A stretch of 64,000 nucleotides of DNA from Opitutia bacterium UBA4506 (GCA_002388665.1 DGMY01000075.1:42501-106500); one strand, 5' to 3'. Counted from the first letter of the stretch, positions 18,045-27,280 are shown. Notes: generated by a model from the letters alone, not told the origin. Program-made: numbers and translations.

Positions 18045-19298
18045 ATGATGGACGAACACTTCCTCCCCCGAACGACCCGCCGTGAGTTCCTCAGAACCAG
18101 TGGGAAAGCTCTCGGATTTCTAGCACTGAGCCAAGTCGCACCATCATTCGTCACCCGGGCTGCGGCGACGGGCAGTCCCCGGCCGGATAAAGACTCCCCG
18201 ATTCTCGTTCTGGTACAATTGGCAGGGGGCAATGATGGTCTCAACACCGTCATCCCCTATCAAGATGACCGTTACTATAATCTTCGACCGACTCTCGGTA
18301 TCCCCCAAAGCAAAGTACTACCGATCAATGACTTGGTAGGACTCCATCCCTCCTGCAACGAGCTCCACCGACTGCTCTCTGACGGGAAGCTATCGGTTAT
18401 CCAAAATGTGGGGTATCCCAATCCCAACCGCAGCCACTTCCGCTCGATGGAGATTTGGGAAACTGCCACGGACTCCGACCGAAGCAGCCAAACTGGTTGG
18501 GTCTCGCGTTTTTTTGATAATGCCTGCGCAGGCGACCCCTCTTTGGACCCGAAGGGAATCTACCTTACGAGCCAGCCCCCACAAATCTACGACACCGATA
18601 AATTTCTGAATGTCTACGGTGCATCAGGACGTGTCTCTGGGAAAAAAGGAGGCAATCGCGACCTCCTCAAAAGTTTTGCCACTGCCAGTGGGGACGACGC
18701 CCCCGAACCCGCTCACTTTCTCAGCCACACCTACCTCGATGCGCTGGCGATGGACGAGAGAATCGGAAAGATTCTCGGACGGAATCGATCGGAAGTCTCC
18801 TATCCCAACACCCGGCTTTCCAGGTCGCTCGACAACGTCGCTCGGATGATCCGCGGCGGACTGGATACCCGCGTCTACTTCGTGTCTCTTGGAGGATTTG
18901 ACACCCACAGCAACCAAGCTGGGCGCCAGGCCCAACTTCTCGAGGAATTGTCCGGGGCGCTGAATGCCTTCCAGCAAGACTTGGAGTCCAGCGGACTGGA
19001 CGATCAAGTCGTCACCATGACCTTTTCCGAGTTTGGCAGGCGCCCCATGGAAAACGAAAGTCGAGGGACGGACCACGGCACCGCCGCACCCCTCTTCGTG
19101 ATGGGAAGCGGAATTCAGGATTCGGTCATAGGTTCAGCGCCTCACCTCGAAGTCCCGAAGAACGGCGATCTCAAGCACGAAATCGATTTCCGCAGCGTCT
19201 ACGCAAGCGTCCTCGAAGATTGGCTACAGTGCCCCTCTGAACCGATCTTGGGCGCAGAATTCGAGCGCCTGCCCATCGTGAGCAGACAAACTGGATAG
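18045..19298 (+). CDS. DUF1501 domain protein, Tat-exported
   Basis: 417-residue protein with a twin-arginine signal (TTRREFLRTSGKALGFLALS) and a typical DUF1501 body: LVLVQLAGGNDGLNTVIPY, LHPSCNELHRLL, NRSHFRSMEIWETA, VYFVSLGGFDTHSNQAGRQA, and TFSEFGRRPMENESRGTDHG. The family has an alkaline-phosphatase/sulfatase-like fold, with metal-binding positions resembling those seen here (GGFDTH, GTDHG). It forms an operon with the DUF1800 gene upstream. Substrate unknown. Confidence 0.9.
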   Translation: MMDEHFLPRTTRREFLRTSGKALGFLALSQVAPSFVTRAAATGSPRPDKDSPILVLVQLAGGNDGLNTVIPYQDDRYYNLRPTLGIPQSKVLPINDLVGLHPSCNELHRLLSDGKLSVIQNVGYPNPNRSHFRSMEIWETATDSDRSSQTGWVSRFFDNACAGDPSLDPKGIYLTSQPPQIYDTDKFLNVYGASGRVSGKKGGNRDLLKSFATASGDDAPEPAHFLSHTYLDALAMDERIGKILGRNRSEVSYPNTRLSRSLDNVARMIRGGLDTRVYFVSLGGFDTHSNQAGRQAQLLEELSGALNAFQQDLESSGLDDQVVTMTFSEFGRRPMENESRGTDHGTAAPLFVMGSGIQDSVIGSAPHLEVPKNGDLKHEIDFRSVYASVLEDWLQCPSEPILGAEFERLPIVSRQTG

Positions 19299-19343
19299 AA
19301 CCCCATCGGAGGGGAAATTCTCAACAGGTGAGACCTGCCTCGA

Positions 19344-19868
19344 TCAAAAGAAGTAGGTAACGCCCAGAGTGAACCCGTTCCCGCTAAAGTCGATATCCTG
19401 CCCTTTCACGTAGCCACCACCAGATTTGTTGACCTCGGCCTCGAGGGACTGGTATCGCCATTCGAAAAACAGGCGCATGTCACCGAGAGTTGCCTCGATA
19501 CCTGCTGTACCAAAATAACCGGCTTCGTCATCGAGAGAAAAACCCTTCTCACCGGAGAACTGGTAATAGCCTCCCCCGACACCGGCAAAAAACGAGACGA
19601 TCGGAATCGGCACCCGGAACATCAGGGAAACCTCCATCGGGATCATATCCACCGAAGGATCGCTGAACGTGAAATAACCCACCCGGGCATCCGCCCCAAG
19701 AAATCCTAAAAACTGCCCGCGAAGGATGACACCACCGCCATATCCCTTATCGAGATCTTTCGGCTTCAGGTAAGACCCGTAAGCACCCGCTTCAAGCCCT
19801 AGCACTTGCGCGTGAGACGAGACGAGAGATGCGAGGAGCAGGCCGAATAGGAAAAGGAATTTCTTCAT
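19344..19868 (-). CDS. Small outer-membrane beta-barrel protein
   Basis: 174-residue protein with a clear signal peptide (MKKFLFLFGLLLASLVSSHA) and cleavage before QVLG. The mature part shows alternating strands ending in the aromatic pair YFF, as in 8-stranded porin-like barrels. No specific family is recognised. It may be expressed with the upstream epsI-mscS genes, from which it is separated by an 88-base gap. Confidence 0.65.
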   Translation of the reverse strand: MKKFLFLFGLLLASLVSSHAQVLGLEAGAYGSYLKPKDLDKGYGGGVILRGQFLGFLGADARVGYFTFSDPSVDMIPMEVSLMFRVPIPIVSFFAGVGGGYYQFSGEKGFSLDDEAGYFGTAGIEATLGDMRLFFEWRYQSLEAEVNKSGGGYVKGQDIDFSGNGFTLGVTYFF

Positions 19869-19956
19869 GAGTGACTAAAAAAAGATGAAGCTTACCCAGT
19901 GGCAACCGCAAAGAGAATCCTCCAACCGGCAAACGCACCCAACCCGCCTCGAACGA

Positions 19957-21315
19957 CTACTGGGTTTCCAACGCCGAATTGGAATTGCGGGCGGCGATCT
20001 CGACAATCCCGCGCTCGATATCCCCACCACTGGGTCCCTGATAGACGGCTAACCCAAATCGCGGAAGAGCGGCGAGATAGTGATCAAAAATATCGGCCTG
20101 AATGGACTCATAGCGAACCCAGTTCGTCGTCCCTGTAAAGATATACACCTCAATGGGAAGGCCCTTATCCGTGGGCTCCAACTGCCGAAACAGGAACGTC
20201 ATATCCTTTCGAATACGGTCATCGTTGAGAAGATAGGCCTCACAATAGGCCCGAAAACACCCGACATTGGTCAGTCGTCGGCCATTGATCGGCATCTCCT
20301 CATTGACGTCATGCTTATCGTTCCACTCTTTTACTTCCTTTAAACGACTATCCAGGTAGGGGCGCAGACACTGGATCTTATTCAATTCGGCGAGCAGATC
20401 ATCGTCCACGAATCGAATGGTGCGCATATCAATGCAAATCGACCGCTTGATGCGTCGACCGCCTGACTCCGACATCCCCCGCCAGTTGATGAACGACTTG
20501 GCGATCAAGTCGTAGGCGGGGATACTCGTGATGGTTTTATCGAAATTTTGGACCTTAACCGTCGTAAGCGACACATCCAGAACATCGCCATTTGCATTGT
20601 TTGACGGCATTTCGATCCAATCTCCCGGTCTCACCATATTATTCACCGAAAGCTGGATACCCGCGACGAACCCGAGGATCGCATCGCGAAAAATAAGCAT
20701 CAGGACGGCGGTCAGGGCACCGAGGCCAGACAGTATATATACCGGAGTCTTGCCGAAGAGTACCGAAATGATGAAAACGAGGCCGACCAAATTTGCGATC
20801 AACTTGGCGGCTTGGATAAATCCTTTCAGCGGAATATTCTTGGCCTTGGGGGAACTGATCGAGATGCGAAAGATCGCGTTCAAGACCCCGTCGAGCACGA
20901 AGAGTGTGATCAGGATGAGATAGATACTCACCCCCGAGGAGATCACGCTCACGACCTTCGGATCTTTGAACAAAAAAGGAGTCGAGAAATGGACGACAAA
21001 CGCGGGGAGAACATGGGAGATCCGGGTGATCGCACCCGACTCAACAAAGACATCGTCTCTCTTGGTCTTCGTTCGTTGGATCAACGAACGAATAACTTTC
21101 ACGATCACATTCTTGCCGATCCAATTGACCAAAATACAGACAGCAATCAACCCCAGCACCTTGGCGATCAGCAAGAGGAGGTGAACCACCTCACCGTCCA
21201 ACGGAACGAACGGGAAATTCTCCTCACCTGTCGCCGTTGCAGCGGACGCCAAAGGCAATAGGAGCGAACCGAGGAGGCTTTCGAAACTCCCCGCCAAAGA
21301 ATCGATTCCGATCAT
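19957..21315 (-). CDS. MscS-family mechanosensitive channel (YbdG-like)
   Basis: 452-residue membrane protein with about four to five transmembrane segments before the MscS pore region, LSGLGALTAVLMLIFRDAIL, then GFVAGIQLSVNNMVRPGDWI and the beta domain. The long C-terminal cytoplasmic region (CFRAYCEAYLL, MTFLFRQLEPTDKGLPIEVY) is the arrangement of YbdG, the miniconductance channel, rather than small MscS. The start lies 3 bases after the epsI stop, so they form an operon. The gating role is inferred from family. Confidence 0.9.
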   Translation of the reverse strand: MIGIDSLAGSFESLLGSLLLPLASAATATGEENFPFVPLDGEVVHLLLLIAKVLGLIAVCILVNWIGKNVIVKVIRSLIQRTKTKRDDVFVESGAITRISHVLPAFVVHFSTPFLFKDPKVVSVISSGVSIYLILITLFVLDGVLNAIFRISISSPKAKNIPLKGFIQAAKLIANLVGLVFIISVLFGKTPVYILSGLGALTAVLMLIFRDAILGFVAGIQLSVNNMVRPGDWIEMPSNNANGDVLDVSLTTVKVQNFDKTITSIPAYDLIAKSFINWRGMSESGGRRIKRSICIDMRTIRFVDDDLLAELNKIQCLRPYLDSRLKEVKEWNDKHDVNEEMPINGRRLTNVGCFRAYCEAYLLNDDRIRKDMTFLFRQLEPTDKGLPIEVYIFTGTTNWVRYESIQADIFDHYLAALPRFGLAVYQGPSGGDIERGIVEIAARNSNSALETQ

Positions 21316-21318
21316 CGC

Positions 21319-22035
21319 TTAGGAGGAGGCGTTTAAGTCTTCTTCCCGGACGGTAAGCCCTAGCTCTGAGACATCACTCAGGACCTCTTGGAACTGCTGA
21401 TTCTGCCACAACTGATCGAAAGGAATATTTGTGTTAAACCGGATGAAATACTGCTCGCCTGTTCCCAACACCTTCGAGCGCATAAAATCGCGAACATAGG
21501 CATAGGGAGTGGGGAAAGAGTTGGAGCGATTTCCGTACTGGTAGGCATCTCCACCGACCAAATGCCAGTAGTAGACATATTGCTCGTTTCCTTTGATCTC
21601 AAATGCACGCCATTCGGCGGGCAACAAAGGCTCCTCGCCGGACTGATTCTCGACACGGTGCTCCATATCAGTAATTTCCCAACCATTCTTGGTCCAGCAG
21701 CGATCGGGGGTATGCGCCGAGACATCCACGATCGAGGCCTTTCCAGCGGGCCAATAGGCGACGTACACCTCAAAAAATTCCTTCCCCCCGTTCCGCGAAT
21801 AGTTGCGGTAGACGAAGTCATCCAAATTGAGAATTGCAGCCGCGCGACTTTCGACCGATTCGGTTTCCCCCAACTTCTTGTCGACCACCTCCCAACCGGT
21901 GAGCTGGTCAGGGACAAAATTGGCGACATGCTCCCCTTTCCCCTCCTCGGCCTCGACGGTAAAGGGATTGTAGAAATTAAAAACGAGCAGCATCAGAAGT
22001 ACCGCTAGACCGAGAAATGGGAAAATTTTCTTCAT
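21319..22035 (-). CDS. EpsI-type exosortase-associated protein (orphan)
   Basis: 238-residue protein with an N-terminal membrane segment (FPFLGLAVLLMLLVFNFY). The core shows the EpsI (PF11984) pattern: P-x-x-L-x-G-W-E, Y-R-N-Y, V-Y-V-A-Y-W-P and the signature HTPDRCWTKNGWEI, followed by YYWHLVGGDAY. EpsI domains normally accompany an exosortase (XrtX) that sorts PEP-CTERM-type proteins to the cell surface. No exosortase gene lies in the window; the partner downstream is an MscS channel instead. Confidence 0.8.
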   Translation of the reverse strand: MKKIFPFLGLAVLLMLLVFNFYNPFTVEAEEGKGEHVANFVPDQLTGWEVVDKKLGETESVESRAAAILNLDDFVYRNYSRNGGKEFFEVYVAYWPAGKASIVDVSAHTPDRCWTKNGWEITDMEHRVENQSGEEPLLPAEWRAFEIKGNEQYVYYWHLVGGDAYQYGNRSNSFPTPYAYVRDFMRSKVLGTGEQYFIRFNTNIPFDQLWQNQQFQEVLSDVSELGLTVREEDLNASS

Positions 22036-22112
22036 AAGACAAAAGGACAGACTGAGTCGGGTGCGAAAAACGTTTACGTATGGGGAGATGTGGATAAGAA
22101 GTTATCTATAGT

Positions 22113-22571
22113 ATGAAAGTACCTGCGATTTTTGCCATTTTTCTTTTCATTTTTTTGGCTGGCTGCTCGACGACACCTACACCGTCGACCAACACCACAG
22201 ACACGTCGAACCTGATCCATCCCGCGGCGACGATTTACGGGAACAAAGTCATCCACCTCAACGTGCCCGACCGCCTGACCCGACTTCAAATGCAGCAAGC
22301 GATCCTCAATGCTGCGCTTTCTGAGGGTTGGATCACCGTCAGCACCGGCCAGGACGGAGACAGCGGCGTCATCCAACTTTCCAAGAAGAGTATTTTTTCG
22401 GAGTCCAACTTCACCTTCCTTTATCAACCGACGACTATCGACGGCTACTCCAACTCTTACACTGTTGACGTAACGGGCAAACCGACCCGGCGGTACACTC
22501 CGCCGATCAACATCGACAAGATCCGGAAGCAGATAAAAATCAATCTTGAGAAGGAAATGGCTGGCTTCTAG
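22113..22571 (+). CDS. Hypothetical lipoprotein
   Basis: 152-residue protein with a lipobox (IFLAGC, cysteine near residue 18) and a Thr/Pro-rich linker (STTPTPSTNTTDTS). The remaining ~120 residues resemble small secreted alpha/beta proteins, with no known motif I recognise. It is divergent from epsI and convergent with polX, 34 bases apart. No function assigned. Confidence 0.7.
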   Translation: MKVPAIFAIFLFIFLAGCSTTPTPSTNTTDTSNLIHPAATIYGNKVIHLNVPDRLTRLQMQQAILNAALSEGWITVSTGQDGDSGVIQLSKKSIFSESNFTFLYQPTTIDGYSNSYTVDVTGKPTRRYTPPINIDKIRKQIKINLEKEMAGF

Positions 22572-22605
22572 TCGGCTCAACTCTCGAGACCAGCTCGGAG
22601 GTAGA

Positions 22606-24342
22606 TTATTTTCCGCATCCGAGCAGCTTCTTCATTTCCGCCAGGTTGCGGGTATTCGCAATCTCTCCAGCCGTCAGTCCTGCCTTGCGGGCCATATCGA
22701 CGCCGTACCTCAAGTGGGCCAAGCCTTCGGGCCGATGGGCGTCTGGATTCACACAGGCCAACACTCCCTTGTCACGGGCGCGATCCCACTCACGCCAGTC
22801 CAAATCCAATCGAACCGGATGGGCGTTGATCTCAATCCACTTTCCATTCGCCGCCGCAGCGTCGATCACTTTGGCCAAATCCACTGGATACGGATCCCGC
22901 TGCAATAAGAGCCGCCCCGTGGGATGGGCCAGTAGAGTCACCGAAGGGTGCTCCAACGCTCTGATAATTCGCCGCGTCACGGTATCTTTGTCCTGTCCAA
23001 ACCCGCCTTGGTGGATGGAAGCCACGACATAGTCCATTTCCGCGAGCAACTCGTCGGAGAAATCGAGATCGCCGTCCTTTAGAATATCACATTCAGTCCC
23101 CGCGAAAATATGCACCGATGATTGTCCGGAACTATTAAATTTCCGAATTTGTTCCAGTTGCTCGTAAAGGCGTTCTTCGCTCAACCCGTTAGCCTGAAAG
23201 CTGGAGCGACTGTGATCTGCGATCCCCAAGTACTCCCAACCGAGATCCTCTGCAGCCGCAGCCATCTCTTCGAGAGTCCCTTTCCCATCTGAAGCACGCG
23301 TGTGGTTGTGCAGCGCGCCCCGAAAATCCCCGTAGGTGACCAATTCCGGGAGCTCATCCTTCTCCGATCGCTGGATCTCCCAGCCACCTTCCCGCAGCTC
23401 CGGTGGAATCCACTTCAACCCGAGCCGTTCAAACAGCCCCTCTTCATCCGCAACGGACTCGTAATCGCCGTCGCCTCCCTTCTTCTGCAAACCCCACTCG
23501 CTCAAACTCAGCCCCTGTTCGAGGGCGCGCTTGCGCATCTGGACATTGTGGTCCTTCGAACCGGTGAAATGATGAAGGGCTGCGGGGAACTCGACATCCG
23601 AGACGACCCGCAAGTCCGCCTGGAGACCTCCCTCAAAGCGAACGCTCGATTTGGTCTTCCCATGGGCCGTCACCTCCGAGACCCCATCCCGACTGACAAA
23701 CCAATCCATCACTGCCTCCGGTTCGTCCGAGGCCACAATGAAATCGAGATCACCAACGGTCTCTTTTCGACGCCGTAAACTTCCGGCGATCTCAGCCCGC
23801 TGCACCGACGGTAATTTCCGCAACCCCTCCACAACTGGGCGCGCAACCTCTTCGGCGACCGACAACAAGTGCCGTTGCGAGAATTTCTCCAAATTGTCCA
23901 AGCCCTTGAGAATCTTGGCGGCACTCTTCTCCCCAAAACCCTTCATGGATGCCACCCGACCGGACTCACAGGCCTCCCGCAACGAATCCAGCGACTCGAC
24001 ACCCAACTCCTTGTGAATCTTGTGAATCGACTTCCCTCCCAGGCCGGAGATTCTGGCCATCTCTCGCAGTCCTTCCGGGACCTCCTCTCTCAGGTTGTCA
24101 TAGTAATCCAATTTGCCCGTCTGAAACAGGGTCACCACCTTCTCGGCAATCGCTTTACCGACTCCATCGATGTCTTGGAGTCGGTCCTCCTGAATCAATA
24201 CTTCCAGCGAATCCGACGTCCTTTCCAACGCCCGGGCGCCGTTCTCATAAGCCCTGATCTTAAAGGCATTCTCCCCCTTAATCTGGAGCAGAACGGCTAT
24301 TTCTTCGAGAATTTCAACGATCTCATCACGGTCCTTCGGCAT
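22606..24342 (-). CDS. polX: DNA polymerase/3'-5' exonuclease PolX
   Basis: Family-X polymerase fused to a PHP exonuclease, associated with base-excision and gap repair. The 578-residue protein (start ATG at 24342, MPKDRDEIVEILEE) has helix-hairpin-helix motifs (IDGVGKAIAEKV and SGLGGKSIHKIHKELG), the nucleotidyltransferase motif GSLRRRKETVGDLDFIV, and the C-terminal PHP domain starting LHNHTRASDG with metal-binding HSRSS, GTECDI and NPDAHRP segments. The longer frame to 24420 leaves little room for the divergent promoter. Confidence 0.95.
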   Translation of the reverse strand: MPKDRDEIVEILEEIAVLLQIKGENAFKIRAYENGARALERTSDSLEVLIQEDRLQDIDGVGKAIAEKVVTLFQTGKLDYYDNLREEVPEGLREMARISGLGGKSIHKIHKELGVESLDSLREACESGRVASMKGFGEKSAAKILKGLDNLEKFSQRHLLSVAEEVARPVVEGLRKLPSVQRAEIAGSLRRRKETVGDLDFIVASDEPEAVMDWFVSRDGVSEVTAHGKTKSSVRFEGGLQADLRVVSDVEFPAALHHFTGSKDHNVQMRKRALEQGLSLSEWGLQKKGGDGDYESVADEEGLFERLGLKWIPPELREGGWEIQRSEKDELPELVTYGDFRGALHNHTRASDGKGTLEEMAAAAEDLGWEYLGIADHSRSSFQANGLSEERLYEQLEQIRKFNSSGQSSVHIFAGTECDILKDGDLDFSDELLAEMDYVVASIHQGGFGQDKDTVTRRIIRALEHPSVTLLAHPTGRLLLQRDPYPVDLAKVIDAAAANGKWIEINAHPVRLDLDWREWDRARDKGVLACVNPDAHRPEGLAHLRYGVDMARKAGLTAGEIANTRNLAEMKKLLGCGK

Positions 24343-24431
24343 GATCTCAATTTGCGGACGATCCGGGTAACTGGCAATCCGCATCGAAGAAAGTTCGACT
24401 TTCACACGCAGGTTTCCCAACGTCTCGACTC

Positions 24432-25928
24432 ATGAAATTCCTGCTCTGCCTGCTGACACTAGTCTCCGCGTTTTTCCCCGTTTCCGCCCAGGTTTTTTCC
24501 GTCGATATCGACCCATCCGATCCCCCCGAAGGCATTTTTTCTGAGGAATGGTCCGAGATGTATATCAACGGCGACAAGGTCGGCTACACCCATACGATCC
24601 TCAAGCGCCGCGGTGATGAAATCATCACGATGGAAGACAGTTTTATGAACATGGGTCGTGGTCCGACTTCGATTACGACGATTAGTACCACACATACGAA
24701 GGAATCAGTCGACGGAACCCCCATCTCGATTCTAGACGTCACCCGCGAGGGCGATCGGACAAAAACCCAGAACATTCAGTTTTCTCCCGAAGGGGCTACC
24801 ATAGAAGTGAACGATGGGGCCCGGGCCTGGACTCGCGAGATCACATTGGACCCCGGCTTCGTCCTGAGCTGGAGTTTCCTTCTGGAGCTAGTCAAACAAG
24901 ACCTCCGACCGGGGGAAGAGTTCGAAGCACACATCTATGTACCCGATATCGTGCTGGACCAGACACTCCCAATCACGACCAAATATATCGGCGAAGAGGA
25001 GATTTCCATTCGAGGAGAAACCCACCAAGCGATCAAGATCGAGCAGACCCTTCGCTTGGTCTTTCTACCGCTCAAACTCTCCGTTTGGATAAACCACGAG
25101 GGGAAACTTCTCCTGATGGAGATGCCGATAGGAGGCATGGATATCACGTTGATTGGATCGACCGAAGAACAGGCCAAAGCCTCTTTCTCACCTCCTGATT
25201 TTTTCACGGACACGCTCATTCCACTCAACCGTTCGATCCCCGAAAATGCTTCGACCGTTACATTCACCCTACATCCTCACGGCGAGAGCATGCCTGATAT
25301 TCCCGACACGGCCTACCAATCCGTCGTAAAGAATGACGATGGAACGGCCTCGGTTACCGTACGACGTGGAGAATTGCGATTCACGGAACCTTCCGCAGTC
25401 GATCCGGCGTATCTCGAAGCTACCCCGCTGGTGGATTTCGAAGATCCGGCCATTCTCAATTTGGTCAATCAAGCCGACCTTGAAAACCTCTCTCAAGCGG
25501 AGAAAGTTCGGAAGCTCGTCGAGATCGCCGACAATGCAATTGCGATCAAATCGATGGATCTCGGCTTCGCCACCGCCTCTGAAACCGTGAAACTGAGCGA
25601 GGGAGACTGCACGGAGCACGCCCTCCTTCTAACTGCCCTCGGTCGCGCCGCTGGCATTCCCACACGGGGAGCATCCGGGGTCGTCTACTTCCCTCTCGCA
25701 CCCGACCAACCCGTAATGGGTTATCACATGTGGGCACAAATTTGGAACGGCAGCGAATGGCTCGATGTCGACGCCGCATTTGGCAGTGCCGAAACCGCTC
25801 CGATCCGGATTCTCTACTCCACTACCGACCTCTCGGATCCCACCCTCAGTGAAGACGTGCTCACGATCGCCCAGTTCCTGGGACAGACCACTATTGAAGT
25901 CGTCGATGTAACGACACCGGAAAACTAA
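24432..25928 (+). CDS. Secreted transglutaminase-like protein
   Basis: 498-residue exported protein with a signal peptide (MKFLLCLLTLVSAFFPVSA). The C-terminal ~150 residues form a transglutaminase core: nucleophile C393 in SEGDCTEHALLLTALGR, H432 in YHMWAQIW, and aspartate in EWLDVDAAF (around 445-447). The N-terminal ~350 residues are beta-rich and include a DUF3857-like region. Such proteins are common in Verrucomicrobia. The target could be peptidoglycan or proteins; no direct evidence. Divergent from polX. Confidence 0.85.
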   Translation: MKFLLCLLTLVSAFFPVSAQVFSVDIDPSDPPEGIFSEEWSEMYINGDKVGYTHTILKRRGDEIITMEDSFMNMGRGPTSITTISTTHTKESVDGTPISILDVTREGDRTKTQNIQFSPEGATIEVNDGARAWTREITLDPGFVLSWSFLLELVKQDLRPGEEFEAHIYVPDIVLDQTLPITTKYIGEEEISIRGETHQAIKIEQTLRLVFLPLKLSVWINHEGKLLLMEMPIGGMDITLIGSTEEQAKASFSPPDFFTDTLIPLNRSIPENASTVTFTLHPHGESMPDIPDTAYQSVVKNDDGTASVTVRRGELRFTEPSAVDPAYLEATPLVDFEDPAILNLVNQADLENLSQAEKVRKLVEIADNAIAIKSMDLGFATASETVKLSEGDCTEHALLLTALGRAAGIPTRGASGVVYFPLAPDQPVMGYHMWAQIWNGSEWLDVDAAFGSAETAPIRILYSTTDLSDPTLSEDVLTIAQFLGQTTIEVVDVTTPEN

Positions 25929-25960
25929 CGGATCCTCCTCCCGCATCAAGTACGTCGAGG

Positions 25961-26000
25961 TCCCTTGAGTAGCGGTATTCTCAAAATACCCCCTGAGGGA
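25961..26000. terminator. Probable bidirectional terminator hairpin
   Basis: Imperfect inverted repeat: left arm TCCCTTGAG with GGTATT and right arm AAATACC with CTGAGGGA, around a short loop. It lies between the convergent transglutaminase and hypothetical genes. No strong T-tract. Confidence 0.4.
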
Positions 26001-26035
26001 ACTCGCCGCAAATCCGAGACGATTATCGCCGGGGA

Positions 26036-26482
26036 TTACTCCGAGCTTTCTTTCGGAATCTTATTGTCAGTCCGAATCAGGAGGACAGGTTCCTTATTTT
26101 TGATCCAGATCCCCTGCTCCTTGAAATGGCGTGCGGTGACCGCCTCGCAAGCTTCGCCGATCGTCTCGACCGGGTAGCGGCGACCTTTCGGCGTCGCATT
26201 ATACTCGTACGCAGCGCGGATGATCTTGTCTTTGAGCAGTTGCGGACTCTCCCCTTCCGGGATCTGAACCGCCCACCCCGTAAGGTCGACACCCTCGATC
26301 TTGCCATCGGGGTCCGATACGAGAATCGCAAATTCCTTCTTTACCGGAGGCGCTTTCGGCTCCTCTTCCTTTTCCAACTCTTTATTGATGTCCTCAATGA
26401 TCTGACTGACCGTGCGAACATCGAGCTCATTGCGCTGAAGAACACGCTTCAGCAAATCCATTTCAACTTTACGAGAAGGCAT
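26036..26482 (-). CDS. Conserved hypothetical protein
   Basis: 148-residue acidic cytoplasmic protein (start ATG at 26482, MPSRKVEMDLLKRVLQRNEL). The N terminus is helical, the linker is charged (KELEKEEEPKAPPVKKE), and the C-terminal ~90 residues read as an alpha/beta domain (FAILVSDPDGKIEGVDLTGW, AAYEYNATPKGRRYPVET). I recognise no family. The 19 residues before MPSR in the longer frame look like leader and are excluded. It is downstream of efp on the same strand and may be cotranscribed (130-base gap). Confidence 0.6.
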   Translation of the reverse strand: MPSRKVEMDLLKRVLQRNELDVRTVSQIIEDINKELEKEEEPKAPPVKKEFAILVSDPDGKIEGVDLTGWAVQIPEGESPQLLKDKIIRAAYEYNATPKGRRYPVETIGEACEAVTARHFKEQGIWIKNKEPVLLIRTDNKIPKESSE

Positions 26483-26611
26483 ACTGTAAGGAGGTGGAAG
26501 ACAAGGCGTGGAGTCAAGAGCGACGTCACACGGACTCACTCATCCATAACCCGATTGCCAAGAGGCCGCTTCGAGCGGTTTTCGCCACGAGAGCGGCGCA
26601 CTGGGAAGGGC

Positions 26612-27169
26612 CTAAACCCGACCAAGGTAAGAACCGCTATCGGTACTTACCTTAATCCGATCACCCTTTTTAATAAAAAGAGGAACCTGTACCGTGAGCC
26701 CGGTAGTCGTCAAAGCCGGTTTTTGCGCGGCACTGGCGGTATCACCTCGAAGACCTTCGGGGGCCTCCGCCACATCCATCTCTACCGACGATGGCAACTG
26801 GAGCTGCACAGGGCGGTCATCCACATGGAGAATATCGTATTCCTGATTCTCGGTCAGATACGCCTTCTTGTCCTCCAACAGGTCAAAGGGGATCACGGTA
26901 TCCTCGAACGTTTCCGGATGGAGAAAATGATATCCATCCTGGTCTTCGTAGCTAAACTCCAACCGTTGGTTGTCCGTGTGCATGAACACCACCGAATCAG
27001 TCGAACGAAACTTCGTTGTCGTCGTCGAACCCGTATTCAGATTCCGCAGAGTGGTTTGCACAAAGCCGGCCTGGCGACCCTGAGTACGATGAAGCATCTC
27101 CAAAACAAGATGGGGTGCGTTCTGGTAGTCGATGACTCGGCCTTTTCGAATTTCGGTTGGTGTTGCCAT
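26612..27169 (-). CDS. efp: Elongation factor P, arginine-loop type
   Basis: Relieves ribosome stalling at polyproline. The 185-residue protein (ATG at 27169, MATPTEIRKGRVIDYQN) has the three-domain EF-P layout, with TTTTKFRSTDSV and the C-terminal VPLFIKKGDRIKVSTDSGSY. The domain-I loop reads HRTQGRQAGFVQ, so the residue at the modified position is Arg32, not the lysine of E. coli-type EF-P. Arg32 is the residue that is rhamnosylated by EarP in Pseudomonas. Whether this lineage has EarP cannot be judged here. Repeat copy D lies 92 bases upstream. Confidence 0.93.
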   Translation of the reverse strand: MATPTEIRKGRVIDYQNAPHLVLEMLHRTQGRQAGFVQTTLRNLNTGSTTTTKFRSTDSVVFMHTDNQRLEFSYEDQDGYHFLHPETFEDTVIPFDLLEDKKAYLTENQEYDILHVDDRPVQLQLPSSVEMDVAEAPEGLRGDTASAAQKPALTTTGLTVQVPLFIKKGDRIKVSTDSGSYLGRV

Positions 27170-27260
27170 AAAGGGGAAAAGCAAACGGGAATCTCGCCCA
27201 ATGACAAGGGGGAAGAATCAGGAAAACGCCCTCCCCTCACCCAAACCCGGCCCCCACTAC

Positions 27261-27280
27261 GTCAACTTAAATGTACCAGG
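27261..27280 (+). repeat. Dispersed 20-mer repeat, copy between efp and mutM
   Basis: GTCAACTTAAATGTACCAGG, matching the RAYT-adjacent copy at 17 of 20 positions. It lies in the divergent promoter region of efp and mutM. Confidence 0.6.
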
